A stretch of DNA of 64,000 nucleotides. Origin: Sphagnum compactum. Taxonomy: Eukaryota > Bryophyta > Sphagnopsida > Sphagnales. A program made the translations under genes and the position numbers. Below, in pieces: positions 1 to 13,647 of this stretch. Numbering within the stretch: position 1 is the first letter of the stretch; each line of letters opens with the position of its first letter. The notes below the pieces were generated by a model. It searched no databases and was not told the origin of the DNA. It was given only the letters and a program-made list of their open reading frames with translations. The DNA lies in the NCBI GenBank assembly GCA_965153455.1, contig OZ234496.1:19956304-20020303 (forward strand), written 5' to 3'.

Positions 1-131
1 AATCTTTGAAGAGAAGCTTAAGGGTGGATGATAGCACTGCACAATACTACTTTGCTCTAGCTGAAGGTGACTTGCGAGGAGCACTTCAGGAGTTCAGTGA
101 TGATATGCAGTGGGAACATAGAGCCAGATAA
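1..131 (+). CDS. 3'-terminal coding exon of an unidentified gene running off the left edge
   Basis: From base 3 a frame stays open for 42 codons to a TAA at 129-131. It encodes a charged segment that begins SLKRSLRVDDSTAQYY and ends with MQWEHRAR. Its composition, with codon use less AT-biased than the surroundings, is that of real coding sequence. Downstream is a noncoding region with polyadenylation-like AATAAA-type stretches around 290-300, as expected after a last exon. I do not recognise the family with certainty. The VDDSTAQYY-type ending recalls the C-termini of some plant LysM-domain proteins, but this is a weak resemblance and is not used as the call. The gene is transcribed toward the GIP gene on the opposite strand at 4373-7469, so the two are convergent. 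Confidence 0.6.
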   Translation, partial: SLKRSLRVDDSTAQYYFALAEGDLRGALQEFSDDMQWEHRAR

Positions 132-3100
132 GATAATCATCTACGTGTCTGTAATATTCGTGGTATCTCAAAACTTCAGATTAATTTCAATCTCAGTTTG
201 TAATTTATTTGCACAAATCTTAGAGTAAGTGGGAAAGTGGACCCATGAGCTTGTGCTCATTTTCCTTTGTTCTTACAGTACCAATACGCAACAAAATAAA
301 AATTCTTTGATGCAAGCTGAGCTGGTGTGACTGAGTTGCCTATGCTGTAAACATTTTCTTGTACTTGAAAAGTCAGCTCTTTGTGACAGTGGCACTGGAT
401 ATCCTGGTTGGTTGCTATCTCAGTACTGTTTTAGGACCATGTGCTTAATGTCAGATGGGATCTGTTGTATCCACTCTAGCAGGGTTGCCTGTATCTTCTG
501 AAAATCCATGCACCCATGTAGAAACTTGACAAAAGTCACCTTGGTCCTCTCAATGCACAAGGTTAGCTTACTAGTCATGACCAAGCTCCAAACCTGCTAT
601 GTTCATGCCTATCCCCTGCAGTGAATTAGACTTCATGTTTGCTCAAACAGAAGTCTAATTTGCTGGTAGAGTGGAATCGCTGCACAGATCAAGTCGCTGC
701 ATGTGGGCTAGCTAGCTAGCTAGGGTTGGCTCCATCCTCTCACTGAAAATACTTACATAAAGCTGGTAGTCTCTCTTCAGCGTAAGTGTTTTTTTCTATT
801 CTGAATGCTTCTATGCAAGTAATAAGCTAGACTTCTCTGGTAGTAACAAAAGTTCTGAAGTCACAATGCAGCTCCCTTGCAGGTGAGCACTGCACATGCA
901 TGACTATTCAACCCTACCCTCTGGTCCTTTTTCATACCTATGCACTTGCTTCAACCATGAGACTTTTCCTCTTAGAGGTAAGAACTAAGAACCTAAAATT
1001 GCAAGGGCAAAATACATGTACACACACTCTCTAGAGAGATGGTTTCAGTAAGGGGATTGATCTGTGATCTTAAAACACCTTATTTCTATTTGCAAATACT
1101 TCTTGTGCATTATTCCAAGGGAAAAAACATGCACTCATGCTTGCAACCACATGCCATGCCTCATCAATGATCCAATTAATTTACCCCAAGAGCCAATTCC
1201 GTGCATTTACTTTACAAGAAAAGAATTTGATGACAACCTCAAAGTTTGATTTTCTCCAAATTCTAATTTTTTCTTTCCTCTTGATGCAACTATCCATTCT
1301 CTCCTTTGTTCGGGTTTGTTGACCTTCTTCCCCGACACCTCAATCATTCCTTCCATACCCTTAAAAACCCCATATTAATACCATGACTACACTTCAAGTT
1401 CACCCCCTTTAGTTAACATGGGTTGTTCTTTCTCATGAAAATCCCAATGCCTTTGGAGCTTGCAACCTCAACTTGAAATTCCTAATCTATACCTACTAAT
1501 TCATTCATGCGATATAATAACCTTGGCTTTTTAGCTTTAGAGGTGGGGGCACAGGGGGAAAGGGCAGTGGGCACCTCATTACATCTCTCGTTGACTCCTT
1601 AAACAAGAGTTGCAAATTTTTCATATCTAGAACTCTAAGGGGCGACCTACTTGTGACTTTGACCTTCTCACCATAAAGTGCATTTTTCTCACTAAGAAGG
1701 TGAGAGTCCCCTTTTGATCTCATTTTTTGTGCATTGCTATTGTTGTCATCATCGAAGCTCCAATATCCTTTGCATTGAGTTTTTAATTTCAAGCTCATGA
1801 TGGGAAAGAAGAGAGGCTTCTTTCATGCGTACAATAGAAGCACTCGTGCACTACTTGCTTGAAACAATTTGTTGCTTGGTGTAGGACAAGATCATGCAAA
1901 TGGTGTTCAATTTCTTTGAGATTTTCTTCATCATTGTCAAGAAAACCATTATAGAAATTGGCCAAACACTTGTTTCTATAACAAACTAGATAAATTACTT
2001 CCAAGCTATATTCTAGCATATGACAACCTTGCCACCTAAGTAGTATATACTTGAATCCTCCCATTCACTTAGAAGTGGTGGAATTTGAACCTATGCAACT
2101 TGAAATAATTAAGTCAACAACCAATAAATAATAAACAACAAAAAACCAACAAGCAATGGGCACCATAACACCAATAAGTGAGTAAGAAAAACAACAAGCA
2201 ATGCACAAGATGATGAATAAACAACAATCAAATTAAAAGTATTGAATCTTAATACAACCAAGTCAACAAACAATATTAAGAGATATTAAATAATTAAAAA
2301 GAGAAAATTGTTGTAGGCAAAAGAAATAAAATCTATGGGTAGAAACATAGCAAAACATGTAATTACACAAATGTAATTAGGTGTTTCCACTTAAATCATG
2401 TGAAACTTATATTTTTAAAGAAAAAGTAACATCATCATGTGTGAAAGGATGGTTAAAAACCATCCATGCTCTCTATGGAACTTATAAAAAACATTTTCCA
2501 AAAAAATACTCAATGAAATAAACACATTAAATTAACTTAAAATACATAAAAATCATTGTCTACTTAAGGGTGTCATCAAATAAATATTCTACTTTCACAT
2601 TCAATGTGCATACCTTTCAAAATTCTACAACATAAAAAAATAACTTTCATAGTTACTAGCATTTTTTATTATTAAAAAACTAAATGCACATTACTGAAAA
2701 AATACTTTAACTTTTATCGTCCAATTGAAAACATTCAATATATGACAAATCTTATCATGTGTTTTATTGGTACTTTACATTCAACCCTAACATGGCAATT
2801 TCATTGTTTACATTATTGTGCTTCCACAATGACAATGTATGCTTTATACAAAAAAATTCAATCCTTTTTGTTTCTTTCTTCAACAAGAGATTTCATGTCT
2901 CATGAGAACTAACAAGTCATCCTATTGGATTACTGGGTTTTAAATATGATTTGGGGATTTGAAACCAATTAACATTAACATCAAACACTTGCCCACTTCT
3001 TGTGGTTAGCCCATCTAGCTCAAACATCTAAATGGATGGAAATTGAAACCAAACAATTTCTTGCTTAGCCATTATTAATGTGTAGAATTAAATTATTCTG

Positions 3101-4372
3101 TGATAATTTGTTTTTAAAAAGTTGGTTGATAGAAATATATTTAAATTCAAGAGCCCTTCATATTTCTCTCACAACTATTTATGATTTAATGTGGATTAAC
3201 TTTTTTTTTTAACAAGCACTAAACAATAGCAATGAATTCAATACAAGTCAATCTCTGATTCAAAAGTATAGATGCCCACCATGGATGTTAAATAAGAAAT
3301 CATCTTCAGAATTTTGGATTCGAGGTATGGAATGTACTCAAGTTATGAGAATTGCTTGTGAGTGTACATGGTCTAATAGACCTTTTTGAATAAAAGATTG
3401 TGACACAACTATTGAAATCTTCTTCAATAAGTGAGACATCCAAGGTATAAATCTTTTTCTAACCATCTTCTTCCTGGATGGCTTTCATCCAAGGGAAAAA
3501 GAAAAAGATGGCTCTCCACAATCAATTTGAGTCTGGGGGAATGGTTGGCTAACCCACGTTGCCTTGGGCAACCAACCATATGGTTGCCCCATGAGGTTGG
3601 CTCAAGGTCCCTCAAGCAACCATGTTGCTAGCTCAAGCTGCTCTGGAAAACTTGAGCCAGCCAACCATTCACCTATTCCTTCTCTAGCCTGGGACTAATC
3701 ACACTTGGGCCAGCGAACCAGCCAACCATGGGTGAATGGGTCTATTGTGAAAGTGCTTGGTGTAACAATAGACCAATTTCAATGGTCCTTCTGTTCTTCT
3801 CAATGCAGATATGGCTCCATATTAGTAGATCAAGGTTCAAAATTACTGCATCATATCTATTAGGTAGTTTCTAGAGCCCAAAACTTGTCATACTTATGAA
3901 CATTGGAAACACAATTTCTTGGTCTTTTGGCACCTACTCAGCTTTAACACAATGTAAAAATTCAAAGACACATAATTGAATAACAAGAAAAACTGCGTAA
4001 TGCATTTTATTGAACCCATGCTCCCGGCCAACTTGAAAACACACTACAATTTGTGCTTCACCCATCAAGCACACTACAATTTGTGCTCAATTTAAAATGT
4101 TTCTACCTCAACATACCTCTTCTACAAAGGTTTATTTACCTAAAAATGGTTGACAAAGAGTTTGTTCAAAATAGACAAAGTCTAGTATGTTCATATCTAA
4201 TAACTAAGCTTAATATACTAACTTCTAATTTTCAACAATGTGATCCACTTTTTAGATGAAGATGACCTTGAAAGTTCAACAAAAGAGAATGAGATCTGCT
4301 GAAGAAGTTCTCATAATTATGTACATCAAATTGGTCCAAAACTAAAAAAAATGGTGTTTTGATCTTGTTAGA
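132..4372. other. Intergenic, no gene recognised
   Basis: This is the convergent space between the left-edge gene and the first GIP gene. It is AT-rich, and the open frames in it are short and lack recognisable domains. It holds a GCTAGC-type simple repeat near 709-723, a tRNA-derived SINE-like head near 2070-2130 (listed separately), and a stretch at 3525-3775 dense in GGTTGG/CCAACC motifs that ends in a small hairpin with 10-bp arms (3738-3773). Confidence 0.6.
2070..2130 (-). repeat. tRNA-derived SINE-like head
   Basis: On the minus strand an A-box-like stretch containing ATTGGTTGTTGACTT is followed about 20 bp later by a B-box-like GGTTCAAATTCC (complement of 2080-2091). This spacing and order match an internal Pol III promoter. 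No cloverleaf can be completed, so this is a degenerate SINE head or tRNA relic and not a functional tRNA. Confidence 0.3.
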
Positions 4373-7300
4373 TCAGAGACCTGCAACTAACATATGCTTC
4401 ATGGACTTGGCAAATAAACCACCTAATACTCCACCAACACAAGGTGCAACAACTGGAACCCATGAATACCACCATTCGGATGGTCCTTTCCCAGGGATAG
4501 GAAGTATCCAATGAGCAAATCTTGGAGCCAAATCCCGAGCCGGATTCAGAGCTGGACCCGTTGTTCCACCTCCACACAAGATAAGCCTACACACACCAAA
4601 TTCCAACAAGCACTCTTAGATAAAAAGGCAAATCCCTCCCACCATTCCCAAAAAGAAAAAACCGTTCTTTGTTGATTTATTTCTCGAAGTTAGCATTCAA
4701 GAATGCTCATAAAACAAGTGGAAAAAACAAAACAAGAATCAATGAGAAAATGATTGAAAACAATCCAGTACAGAAGCAGACACATATACTAATTCCTAAT
4801 GCCTAATTAGGGTGCATAATTTGGTCACCCTAATCCCCAATTTTCAAGCCATTATAGAATAAAACAATACTATTATTTAGTGCATAATTTGGTCACTTAA
4901 AGCACTAATTAGTGGAGGGATTAGGTGATAGAAACTCAGGGTGCAAAAACCATGGATTAGGAACAGGGTTTTACCCAAAGACAAGGAAGCCAATAAGCAG
5001 TGGTTGTAAGCCTGTTTTGTAGAGGGAAGTTTGTGGTGCATCAGTGATGACGAGTTTGCCCTGGTCAGAGATGGTGAAAGCTCCATATGTGAGAAGGAAA
5101 GTGAGGAAACACTCAGCCCAGAAACAATACAACCAGTAAAGTTTTATCGCAGATGGTCGGGTGCAAAACACTGTCAATTTCACTTCTTGATCTTCTTCAA
5201 TTCTTTGTCTCACATTCGGCCCACATGCTTGACTCTTCGCCTTCACCTGAATATCACAAAATCACAAACATTGTCACTCATACAAATTCCAAGCTCTTCA
5301 ACAACACCCACAATAACAAATAAATAAATAAATAAAGTCATGTTCCCAAGATCATCCTAAACCCAACAACAAACCTCAAACTTCAAGAACAACCACATTA
5401 GTTATATATTCATGCTCTCAAAATCAATTGACAATGAGCTCAAATCATCTGAAACCCCAAAAACATATTTCAAACTTGAACCTCTAAATTTTCACATGAT
5501 CTCAAAATCAAACTGTAAAGTTGATGAATCTGTATATATGTTCTTCGTTTGAACACAGATAATTTTATTTTTTCTTCCACTTAGAAGCTCAGCAGGTAAC
5601 AAGATTTCTGATTTCAACGGCTCAGTTGATGATCGACCTCAAGAGGTTCTCAACAGATTCATCACAGTTCCTGAGTATTTTTTGGTAACAAGTCTTAGGC
5701 TGAACCAGATTGAGAAAAAATCCACCCCATGAACTGACAATTCAAGGAAGATCAAAACCAGGATGTCGACCACAAGAAGAATTGAAGCTCTGATGATGAG
5801 CTAGAAGAATCAATATATACTCACCCTGGCACCCGGATGCAATTTATTCACAGATGCTTCATCAGCATCAGTTTTGGGTTGTGTACCCATCGCACTTCTC
5901 ATGAAGATGATCTGCAGAAATTTTGGAGAGAATCCAGATCACAACAAATCAGGACTAATTGACAGGGACGAAGAATTGCACAACTAATGTTTTACAATTC
6001 AGATCTTCATCTCAGATCATACGATATCACGATCTTAGAAATTGGTAAATTAGAAAGCGCTCATGATAACATCTTGTGAAAGTTTTGCAAGCAGCATCTG
6101 ATGAGACTACTAGTAGTAGTAGCATGATTTCAACAGTGCAATTTTCTGATAGATCCGGTTGCCAACAAAAGCTCAGGGAGGTGCGAGTTTTTGTTGTTGT
6201 TGTTGTTATTGTTGTGATCATGAAGCTTCAACTCAAGTATTGCAGAACTTTTGTTAGTACCTTGTTTCTGATAGTCTGCCAAAAGGAATGTGCAGCTGAA
6301 GCTTGAAGCTCATGGTCTTCCTTGTCACCACTAGGTTGGATCTTACTGATCGCTGTTGTTTCCTGACCTCTTGTCCCTGCAGAGACATACCTGCAGCAAG
6401 CAAGCAAGCAAGCCCAGTATCAGAACTTGAAAGAAAATTATCTGTAGCTAGTTGGAACTTGAAGCTCATGCCCAAATTATGAGTGATGGCGTAGGTAAGA
6501 TCTTTCTTTCTCAGGTTGTCCTGGAGATGCATGTTTGGTAGCTATAGATGCGACAGGCTGATCTACGACGGCTTGCATCTGGATTAATTTATGAAGAAGC
6601 TGGCGAGTTTTATAGGTAATATATATTCTACCTGTGGGCGGGCGCACTCAGCTCTTGTTTGATGATGGCAACACCAGCGGACTCAATGTCACAGCAATTG
6701 CACATGTGATTCTCCTCATTCTGTTGCACAACTTCCAATGGCTGGAAGTGGGGGATGTACGTAAACCATATGAGAATGGCTGCAAGGAACCCCCCTACCA
6801 TCTCTGCGCTGATGCACACCAACAGCCGCGTCCAGCCGATGTCTCCCACCACCACCCCGGCTAATGCAACCGCTGGATTGTAAAAACCTGCACCCAGCTC
6901 CATAAGACATCGTCATGAGATCATCTTGTTCTAGCTAAGCTGTGTTCCTAATTTCCAATCAATCTTGAGGCAACAATTACACTTTCAGAGCAGCTTATAA
7001 GAAGCTCGCGTGGTACAGAAAATTCAGAAACCTAAACCTTGATGGATTGCCACTGAAGACCATCTACTGATCCAAACCTAAAGCTGCAGCAGTCCCACTG
7101 AAGACCATCTACTGATCCAAACCTAAAGCTGCAGGACTGCAGCACATCTAATCAAGCTGCAAATCCTGAACATATGTATCCTACTACGTACTACAAGACT
7201 AGTTGAATGGACTGCATGAGGACTGTCGATCAGCGCAGAGGAGATTAGCTAGCTACTATCGATCCTGTCGTACCAGAGATGTGACCCATGAATTGCAGTG

Positions 7301-7469
7301 CCAGGAAGACGCCCCATCCGAAACAGAAGGCGATGCCTAGAAACCCAATCCCATGGCCCTTGGTCCCGGGGAGAATTGCATTCGCTATTCCTCCCAGCCC
7401 AAGAATGCAAAAGACTGTCGTCCCCACCAGCTCCGCCACCCACACCTGTCCCTCATTATATACTCCCAT
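4373..7469 (-). CDS. GIP: GlpF-like intrinsic protein (GIP-type aquaglyceroporin), copy A
   Basis: Predicted membrane channel for glycerol or other small solutes, 384 residues. Exons on the minus strand are 7469-7274, 6887-6632, 6390-6261, 5911-5825, 5246-4975 and 4586-4373, all with GT-AG borders, phases 1,2,0,0,2. The first ATG (7467-7469) gives a 196-bp exon, the same length as in copy B. Six membrane segments are visible. The first NPA is N69-P70-A71; the second is N328-P329-A330 followed by RD. The C-terminal half ([20 protein letters not shown]) is the signature of bacterial Gram-positive GlpF. The inferred aromatic/arginine filter is F50, I316, P325, R331, close to the F-V-P-R I recall for the moss GIP. 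Between PHF (111-113) and VKLTVF (from 245) lies a loop-C insertion of over 100 residues, absent from bacterial GlpF, carrying a CNCC cluster at 128-131. Family placement is strong; substrate is inferred. Confidence 0.88.
7050..7134. repeat. 40-bp tandem duplication in intron 1 of GIP copy A
   Basis: Two essentially identical 40-bp units, 7050-7089 and 7095-7134, start with CCACTGAAGACCATCTACTG. The period is 45 bp. The duplication lies inside intron 1 (6888-7273) and does not touch splice sites. Confidence 0.85.
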
Positions 7470-7625
7470 CTTGCAGATCTGCAAGCTGTACAAGCTGATC
7501 CTCTCGTTGTAAGTTCCTTGAATCTGATCTTTCTCCTGATCTCATGTGCTCATCAGATCTCACTACTAGTACTGCCTCAAAGGCAGACCACATGACAGTC
7601 GAATCTGCAGCAGACGAGGAGGCAG

Positions 7626-7632
7626 CTTTATA
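7626..7632 (-). promoter_or_regulatory. Possible TATA box of GIP copy A
   Basis: The minus strand reads TATAAAG here, 157 bp upstream of the ATG at 7469. That position would leave a 5' leader of roughly 125 bp. Only the motif and distance support it. Confidence 0.35.
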
Positions 7633-8430
7633 CATCAACAACAAAGCCATGGTGAGTACAGTGTCAAGTGTGGGAGTACAAGAGATCCCGCGCGCTTGAC
7701 TCAGCAAAAGGCAGATAGATCATCCGAAGCTGAGAGAACTTAGAGCTCCTCCTGCAAGAGCTGCTAGATTCAAGAGTCGAGTTAGCAGCTGCTGCAGCAC
7801 GAGCAAGCACTGCAGAACTTGATCTTCATAGATCGCCCTGACTCAGCAAAGCGCCCGCCGACGAACATGGGAAATCATAAAGGAAAGTACAGAGATGCTG
7901 AAGGATGTGCGAGCAGTGATCAGCACTTGGTCAAATCATCCCAAGTCTCATCAAGATTGCAAAACACTTCGTCTTTTCTAATAATTGCCGTTTGAATGTT
8001 TCCCAGATCTTCTTCTTCTCCTGATCAAGATTCCGTTTGACATTTTCAAGAGAATCTGAGGTACAGCTTCCCATGTAGCTTCGAATGTGAAGCATCATTT
8101 GGATCCCATCAAACAAAAACCCAGATCCGCAATTAGATCTGTTTGATCTGAGTTCTAAGCTGGTGATCAACGATATCCTGCACATGCAGCTCACTACAAG
8201 ACAAAGTGGCTTTTTCTCACACAAAAAGTCGTGGCTCATGACACATGTCATAAGAGTGATGTAAACTTTGTGGTTTCATCTAATATATATTACAATGTAC
8301 AAATTTGAGTTGTTGATTGCTGTATATATTACATTAAACTGGCAAATGTAATATGTGTGCTTCTTCATGTCAAATTGCAGCTTTTATGTATTATATGCCA
8401 CAATCAAATCAAATATTGGACGTCGTTAAC

Positions 8431-8548
8431 AGATGAAATCACAAGGTTTACCTCACACATGTGTCATCAGCGCGTTGATCGCACAGGCTTCAGATGAAAT
8501 CACAAAGTTTACCTCACACATGTGTCATCAGCGCGTTGATCGCACAGG
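8431..8548. repeat. Tandem duplication, 57-bp unit, period 61
   Basis: Units 8431-8487 and 8492-8548 both begin AGATGAAATCACAA and end in GCGTTGATCGCACAGG; they differ at one or two positions. The near identity suggests a recent duplication. It lies about 1 kb upstream of the GIP copy A start. Confidence 0.85.
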
Positions 8549-9360
8549 GGCTCCATGTGGACATGTCAAGGAAGGTTGCTAGAAGGATGGTTTCTGTGCA
8601 AATTGGAGGTGAAAAAATGACAACGCAATAAAGAAGAATATTGGAAGAGTCTGATGGGGAAGAGTCTGATGGGGCATATACCTAGCCGCGATATCTAATT
8701 GCAGACGAGTCGAGGTCGGCGGCAGCAGCTCCAGCTTGCATGACCAACATGTCCCAAAGATTAAGCCACAATTGCTGGCTACAAATACGCTCCACTGATC
8801 ATCATCCTGCATCGATGGAATTGTTGGTTTATTTGTTTGTTTGCTTGTACGTGGTGGATTCATGGCCAGCTGCTGCTACCGTTTTTTTTTTTCTCTTTGT
8901 CCACTTCTGTTGAATGCATGCGTGTATGTATGTTCATTCCTGTACAGCTTCTTCTCCTTCTTCTCAGGTGGGGTTGTGAAAGTTTGGGGGAGCTGCTAAA
9001 TAACCGCCTCCCCATTGAGCTCTGTCCGGCACATGTGTTTTCTTGTCTTCTTGCACATGTTTTTCGGCCCTGCATGGTTCTGCATAAAACCACGCAACAC
9101 ACGGTTCTACATGTTCTTTTATAAGAACATGCCAAATGGGTCTTCATAATTCAAGTCTTTGTTTGTTTACTGTGGCTTAGCAGGTTGGTAACATGGAGTA
9201 CACCCTAAGCTTAGAACATGGTACTAAACCACTGGCATAGTTTCAAGCACTGATGGAAGTCCCATTTCTTTTCTCCTACACTGGTAGAACCACACCCTGC
9301 CTGTGGCAGAACCACACGGTTCTTCGCAGGGCTGCACTATTTCCTCATGGACTGATGGAC

Positions 9361-9405
9361 GGATGGAGGGATAGATAGATGGATGGATGGATGGATGGAT
9401 GGATG
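9361..9405. repeat. GGAT microsatellite
   Basis: Simple tetranucleotide tract (GGAT/GATA with a perfect GGAT run at about 9379-9403). The repetitive reading frame over it is an artefact. Confidence 0.9.
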
Positions 9406-12400
9406 CATGGCCTGAAGGAGCCAAAACCGTCCACCACACAACTTGTATAATTTATTCTTCTTTCTTGTCACTTGCTCCCAAAGATCTTAAATTGGTTGTG
9501 ACTCCGCAAATTCTCAGAGTCTGCAAATTTTCGGAACTTTCACTTCATGGGACCCTATCATTTGTTTTCTTTTCTTCCTATATGTACACAAGTTCTTCTC
9601 AAGAAAATTATAGTAAATTTGTTCAAATTTATCAATTTAATAGAACTTATTAAAATTAATTTCAATATTAATGATCTAGCTTGTGAATAATTTACCGGCC
9701 TTCAATCCATAATCCAATTCCAAATTAGACTACTCCATTAAACCACACACACACAATCCCACTCAGAAGAGCATATGCATGTACTGTATTTACAAGAGTA
9801 TATACATTTCAAATTTTGCTCTGGAGTGCCATAATTTTGGTTTGGAGTTCAATCCTCTTCTTCAAGCTCTGGAAATTTTGGTGCCATTTCTGTTTGGAGA
9901 TTAATCCTCTTTCACAAATCTGTTTTTATGAATGCACTAGAATTTTTCCAAGTATTTCTTTTTTCTCCCAAAGCTTTGCATGGTTCAATTCATAGGCCAC
10001 TCAGTTGCTCTAATGAATGGAACTCGGGGCATTATACTCCTCGACCCAACCACCTGCCCCCACTGCCCCCCAATCAAACTTTGTAGAGTTGTTGTTTTGT
10101 GCCTAAGCAGTTCATGTTCTAAACCGTGGGGTTCATGTTCTAATGTTTTGTGCAAAAGAACAAGTTCACCATGTTCTGCAAGAACCTAGTGGGATTCGAC
10201 TGCATCAGGAGACAGAAGTAAAATCTAGTTAGAGATTCTTTGAATGTCAAAGAACTCACTTGACAAATAGACTTCAATTCCTCTCAGTTCTTTTCAAACC
10301 TCTTCAAATTCTTCCCCACCTCCTTAAAGAAACCCCATTCCATAGAGATTTCAAATTCTTCCCAACTTCATTGAATTAACAACACACTCACTCATTGGGC
10401 CTTCAAACTCATCATTAGAAAGGCAGAGAAATGAGATAAAGGTATTACTAGAAAAGGGGTGGGACAAGAGATAGTGGAGGCTTTGTTGGAATACAATTTT
10501 TAGATCCCCAAATTGAATTTCTTTCCTCTTTTTTTCTTTCTTGGTTGCTACTTTTAACTTTGGCTGGTCAGATCATCTTGTGAAAAAACATTTAATTGAA
10601 ATAAGTCTTCTTGCTTTGCACTTCAATATCCATGTGACATTCTACTAATTATAGGCTTATTAAGAGTTTGACTTTTTATTACAACCCAATTTGGGTTTCA
10701 TTTTTTTTTTGAACCTCTCGCCCACCTTTTTTTTGTCGACTCGACCACGGTTGCACAAAATGATTCGACATAGTCAAACACATCAAGTCGAAATTCACGT
10801 TGTGATGCACATTGTGTCACGAATATGCGGTATACTTTACTTATGTAAGGAAATCTTCCCACTATTTTTAAAATAGCTTTCAAGAATTGAGAAAGTAAAC
10901 TTTTGAAGCCTCTTCACAAGTAAATAGTGTTACTTAAAAGAACACATATTTATGAAATTGAATGAATAAAATGCGTTTGACAAGGTTTGTTTAACAAAAC
11001 TAGGTGGAATATCTTTTGTTGCCAATGAATCTTGTCAAGCTATGCAACTTGAAGAAAGGGTCAAAGAAGGAAAGACTATGTAACTTTTGATCACACTAGC
11101 TTGCAATCATGGTAACATTAAAAGGATACCTACATAATCATTTTAAAATATTAGACTTAATTGTTTTACTTCTAAATGAACATATTTCTACATACAATGC
11201 AAGTTTTCAAATCAACATAAAGTTTGAAGTCATTAAGCACATGGGAGCTTGAAAACATTTTTTAAAAGGCTAATAAAGTCTCCACATGGCAAGTTTGACA
11301 CAAAAAAATATCGCATATGGTCAAAGGAAATGTATGGGTAGAATTTTTTTGTCAATTGGTCATGGGCTACCAACTTGGAAAACCATTTTGTCGCAAGGGT
11401 AAATATCTAATTGTCACTTATTAGAGGTAAGTTGGAATTACAATTTTTTGAACAATTCACTTCCCTTTTTGTAGAATTAGAATTAGTTTTTTGGGCAAAC
11501 AACTTAGCTAGCATGTAACTAATTGTTGCTTCTCTCCGTACGTTGGTGAAATGAATGTGCACAAGGTAAAAAATATCAAAATTTTCTTGAGATTTAGATG
11601 TCATTTCATTTTGAAACTTGATTTCACTTGTTAATATACTTATTGAAAATTGTTATCATTGCTTAACGGTGCAAATTTCATTGCAACATGTTGAATAGTT
11701 ACCCTTTGTAATCTCCTTTGATGGAAAATCATAAGGCTTATCATTGATGCAATTTTAAGAAACAAAATGTGATAAATGAGTGCAAAAGATCAAAAAATCA
11801 ACATTTTAACCCATAACTTTGCATTAATACGAAAAATTGGCCTTCCCCCCTTCCTCCCCCCCAAAAGGGAGCATTATCACATATTGAATTCTTTTATTTT
11901 CAATTGCATAGACTAGATTGCAAATGCAAGCTTGGTGTCGAACCTACTTATGATTTCAAAGAAAAGCATAAACAAGGTTCCACTTCACATGTCATGTTTG
12001 AATCATCACTTGCAATTGTCACTAGTGTTACCCATGACCATCACAACAAACTTTACAAGTAATGCAAATATGTACAAGAAGAATTTTTTCAGTCCAAGAA
12101 AACAAATTACTTGAACCCAACATGCTGAAGTGATATCAAACGTGAGTAACCATGGCATACATACTACACAATGTGGGTGTAATTCACTAGTCCTTTGCTC
12201 GTTAGACTAATGAATTCACTACTTTCCAACTAATTCATGTTTATTAAGACCAATGAATTCACTCGGTAAAATCATTTGGCATACAGGGTCACCTTTTGTT
12301 ATAACATGGGAAGTTTCAATGAAGCATATTGTGTGGTCCACATACAACAAATGCATTTAGTTCAAGCGTCATGGGGCTAATGTAAAGGCATAATAATAGG

Positions 12401-13647
12401 TTGTGTGTAAATCATTTGGTATACACATGCATAGATATGTACCTTTCATAGTCAAACTGCAACAATAGGCTTAGAATTTCACACAACCATTTTGTGTATA
12501 ATTTTTTTGGCATGTTTAGAAAGAGGCGATGTCATGTATGCCTTTCAACAAAAAAAAAGAAGTATATTTCATCAAATGCATATAACTTCCCAAGTATGTA
12601 TGTTTTCATCAAAGATTGGACTCTAGAAGATTTGCGAAACTTTGGCAAGTACCTTGTCCATGATCTTGGATACTTTGACAAATATAGCTCCACTTGGTGG
12701 GGTAACACAATATGTCAACCAACATTAGCGTGAGGTACGGCACCTCACAATGTTTCCAAGACATTATTGTGTCAATTGCTTGTTAGAAAATACTTGTCCA
12801 ACTCGAGAGTTTGAAAATTGATCTTAAAAAAAAAATTGGAATAGGACCCACACCAATCATTGCAATTCCTTTCATTCCAATTGCACTAAGGCTGGGAGAG
12901 CCAATGAAGTATCCTAATCGCCATCCATTTAGGCTATGCTAGGAGTCATCAAAATTCTCATCTGAAAAGGCCTTAAATTTGAGCAGCAAGGTTCCCCTTT
13001 ACAGTGAAAGGCTGCAGAAAGACGTGGCAGAAATTTTTTCTAGTGAATTAAATCGATGAATGTTATGGAACTAGATTTCCAGTGTTGTGTGGTTACCTGA
13101 ATTTATAGAGAACCGCTGGATCCGGTTCTTTGAAAAAAAAGAACAAATCCAAGGATGAAAATTCAGCAATGGGTCCTTATTATAGACTGTAAAAAAGTAC
13201 TGTCCTTACACTTTTGTGTAATCAAAGATCACAAAAGAAAAATGGGCCTTCAATAGAAGCTTTAATTTAAAGTGCCTTTCAAATTGAAGGAATTACTAAC
13301 TTTTTTTGCCGTGAGTTAGAATGCTTAAACATTAGACCCCTTTTGAAGGAGAATAAAGGCTTCCATTATAAGGCATGAGGCTTATGGTGCTTGTTGCCTC
13401 ATATTGAAAAAACTAAAAACCCATTGTTGTTTTGCGCATTGTTGTTAAGGGCAATTGTAGGGCTGAATTTTGCTCAGTTTTGAGTGTTATCCATGGGGGC
13501 CGTTGTTTGGGCCACAGTGAATAAGCACCCAGCAGCACACCATCCACTAAATGCCCCTTATTTCAGTTGTGGATGAACCTCAATAGAGTTTATATCAGGT
13601 TTCACCAAGATAGGTAGAAAATAGGTGACTACCACCTAAGAGCATCT

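Noticed and set aside
7470-7493. 24-nt in-frame upstream extension of GIP copy A
   Set aside because: It would start with TTG; the ATG at 7469 gives the same exon length as copy B.
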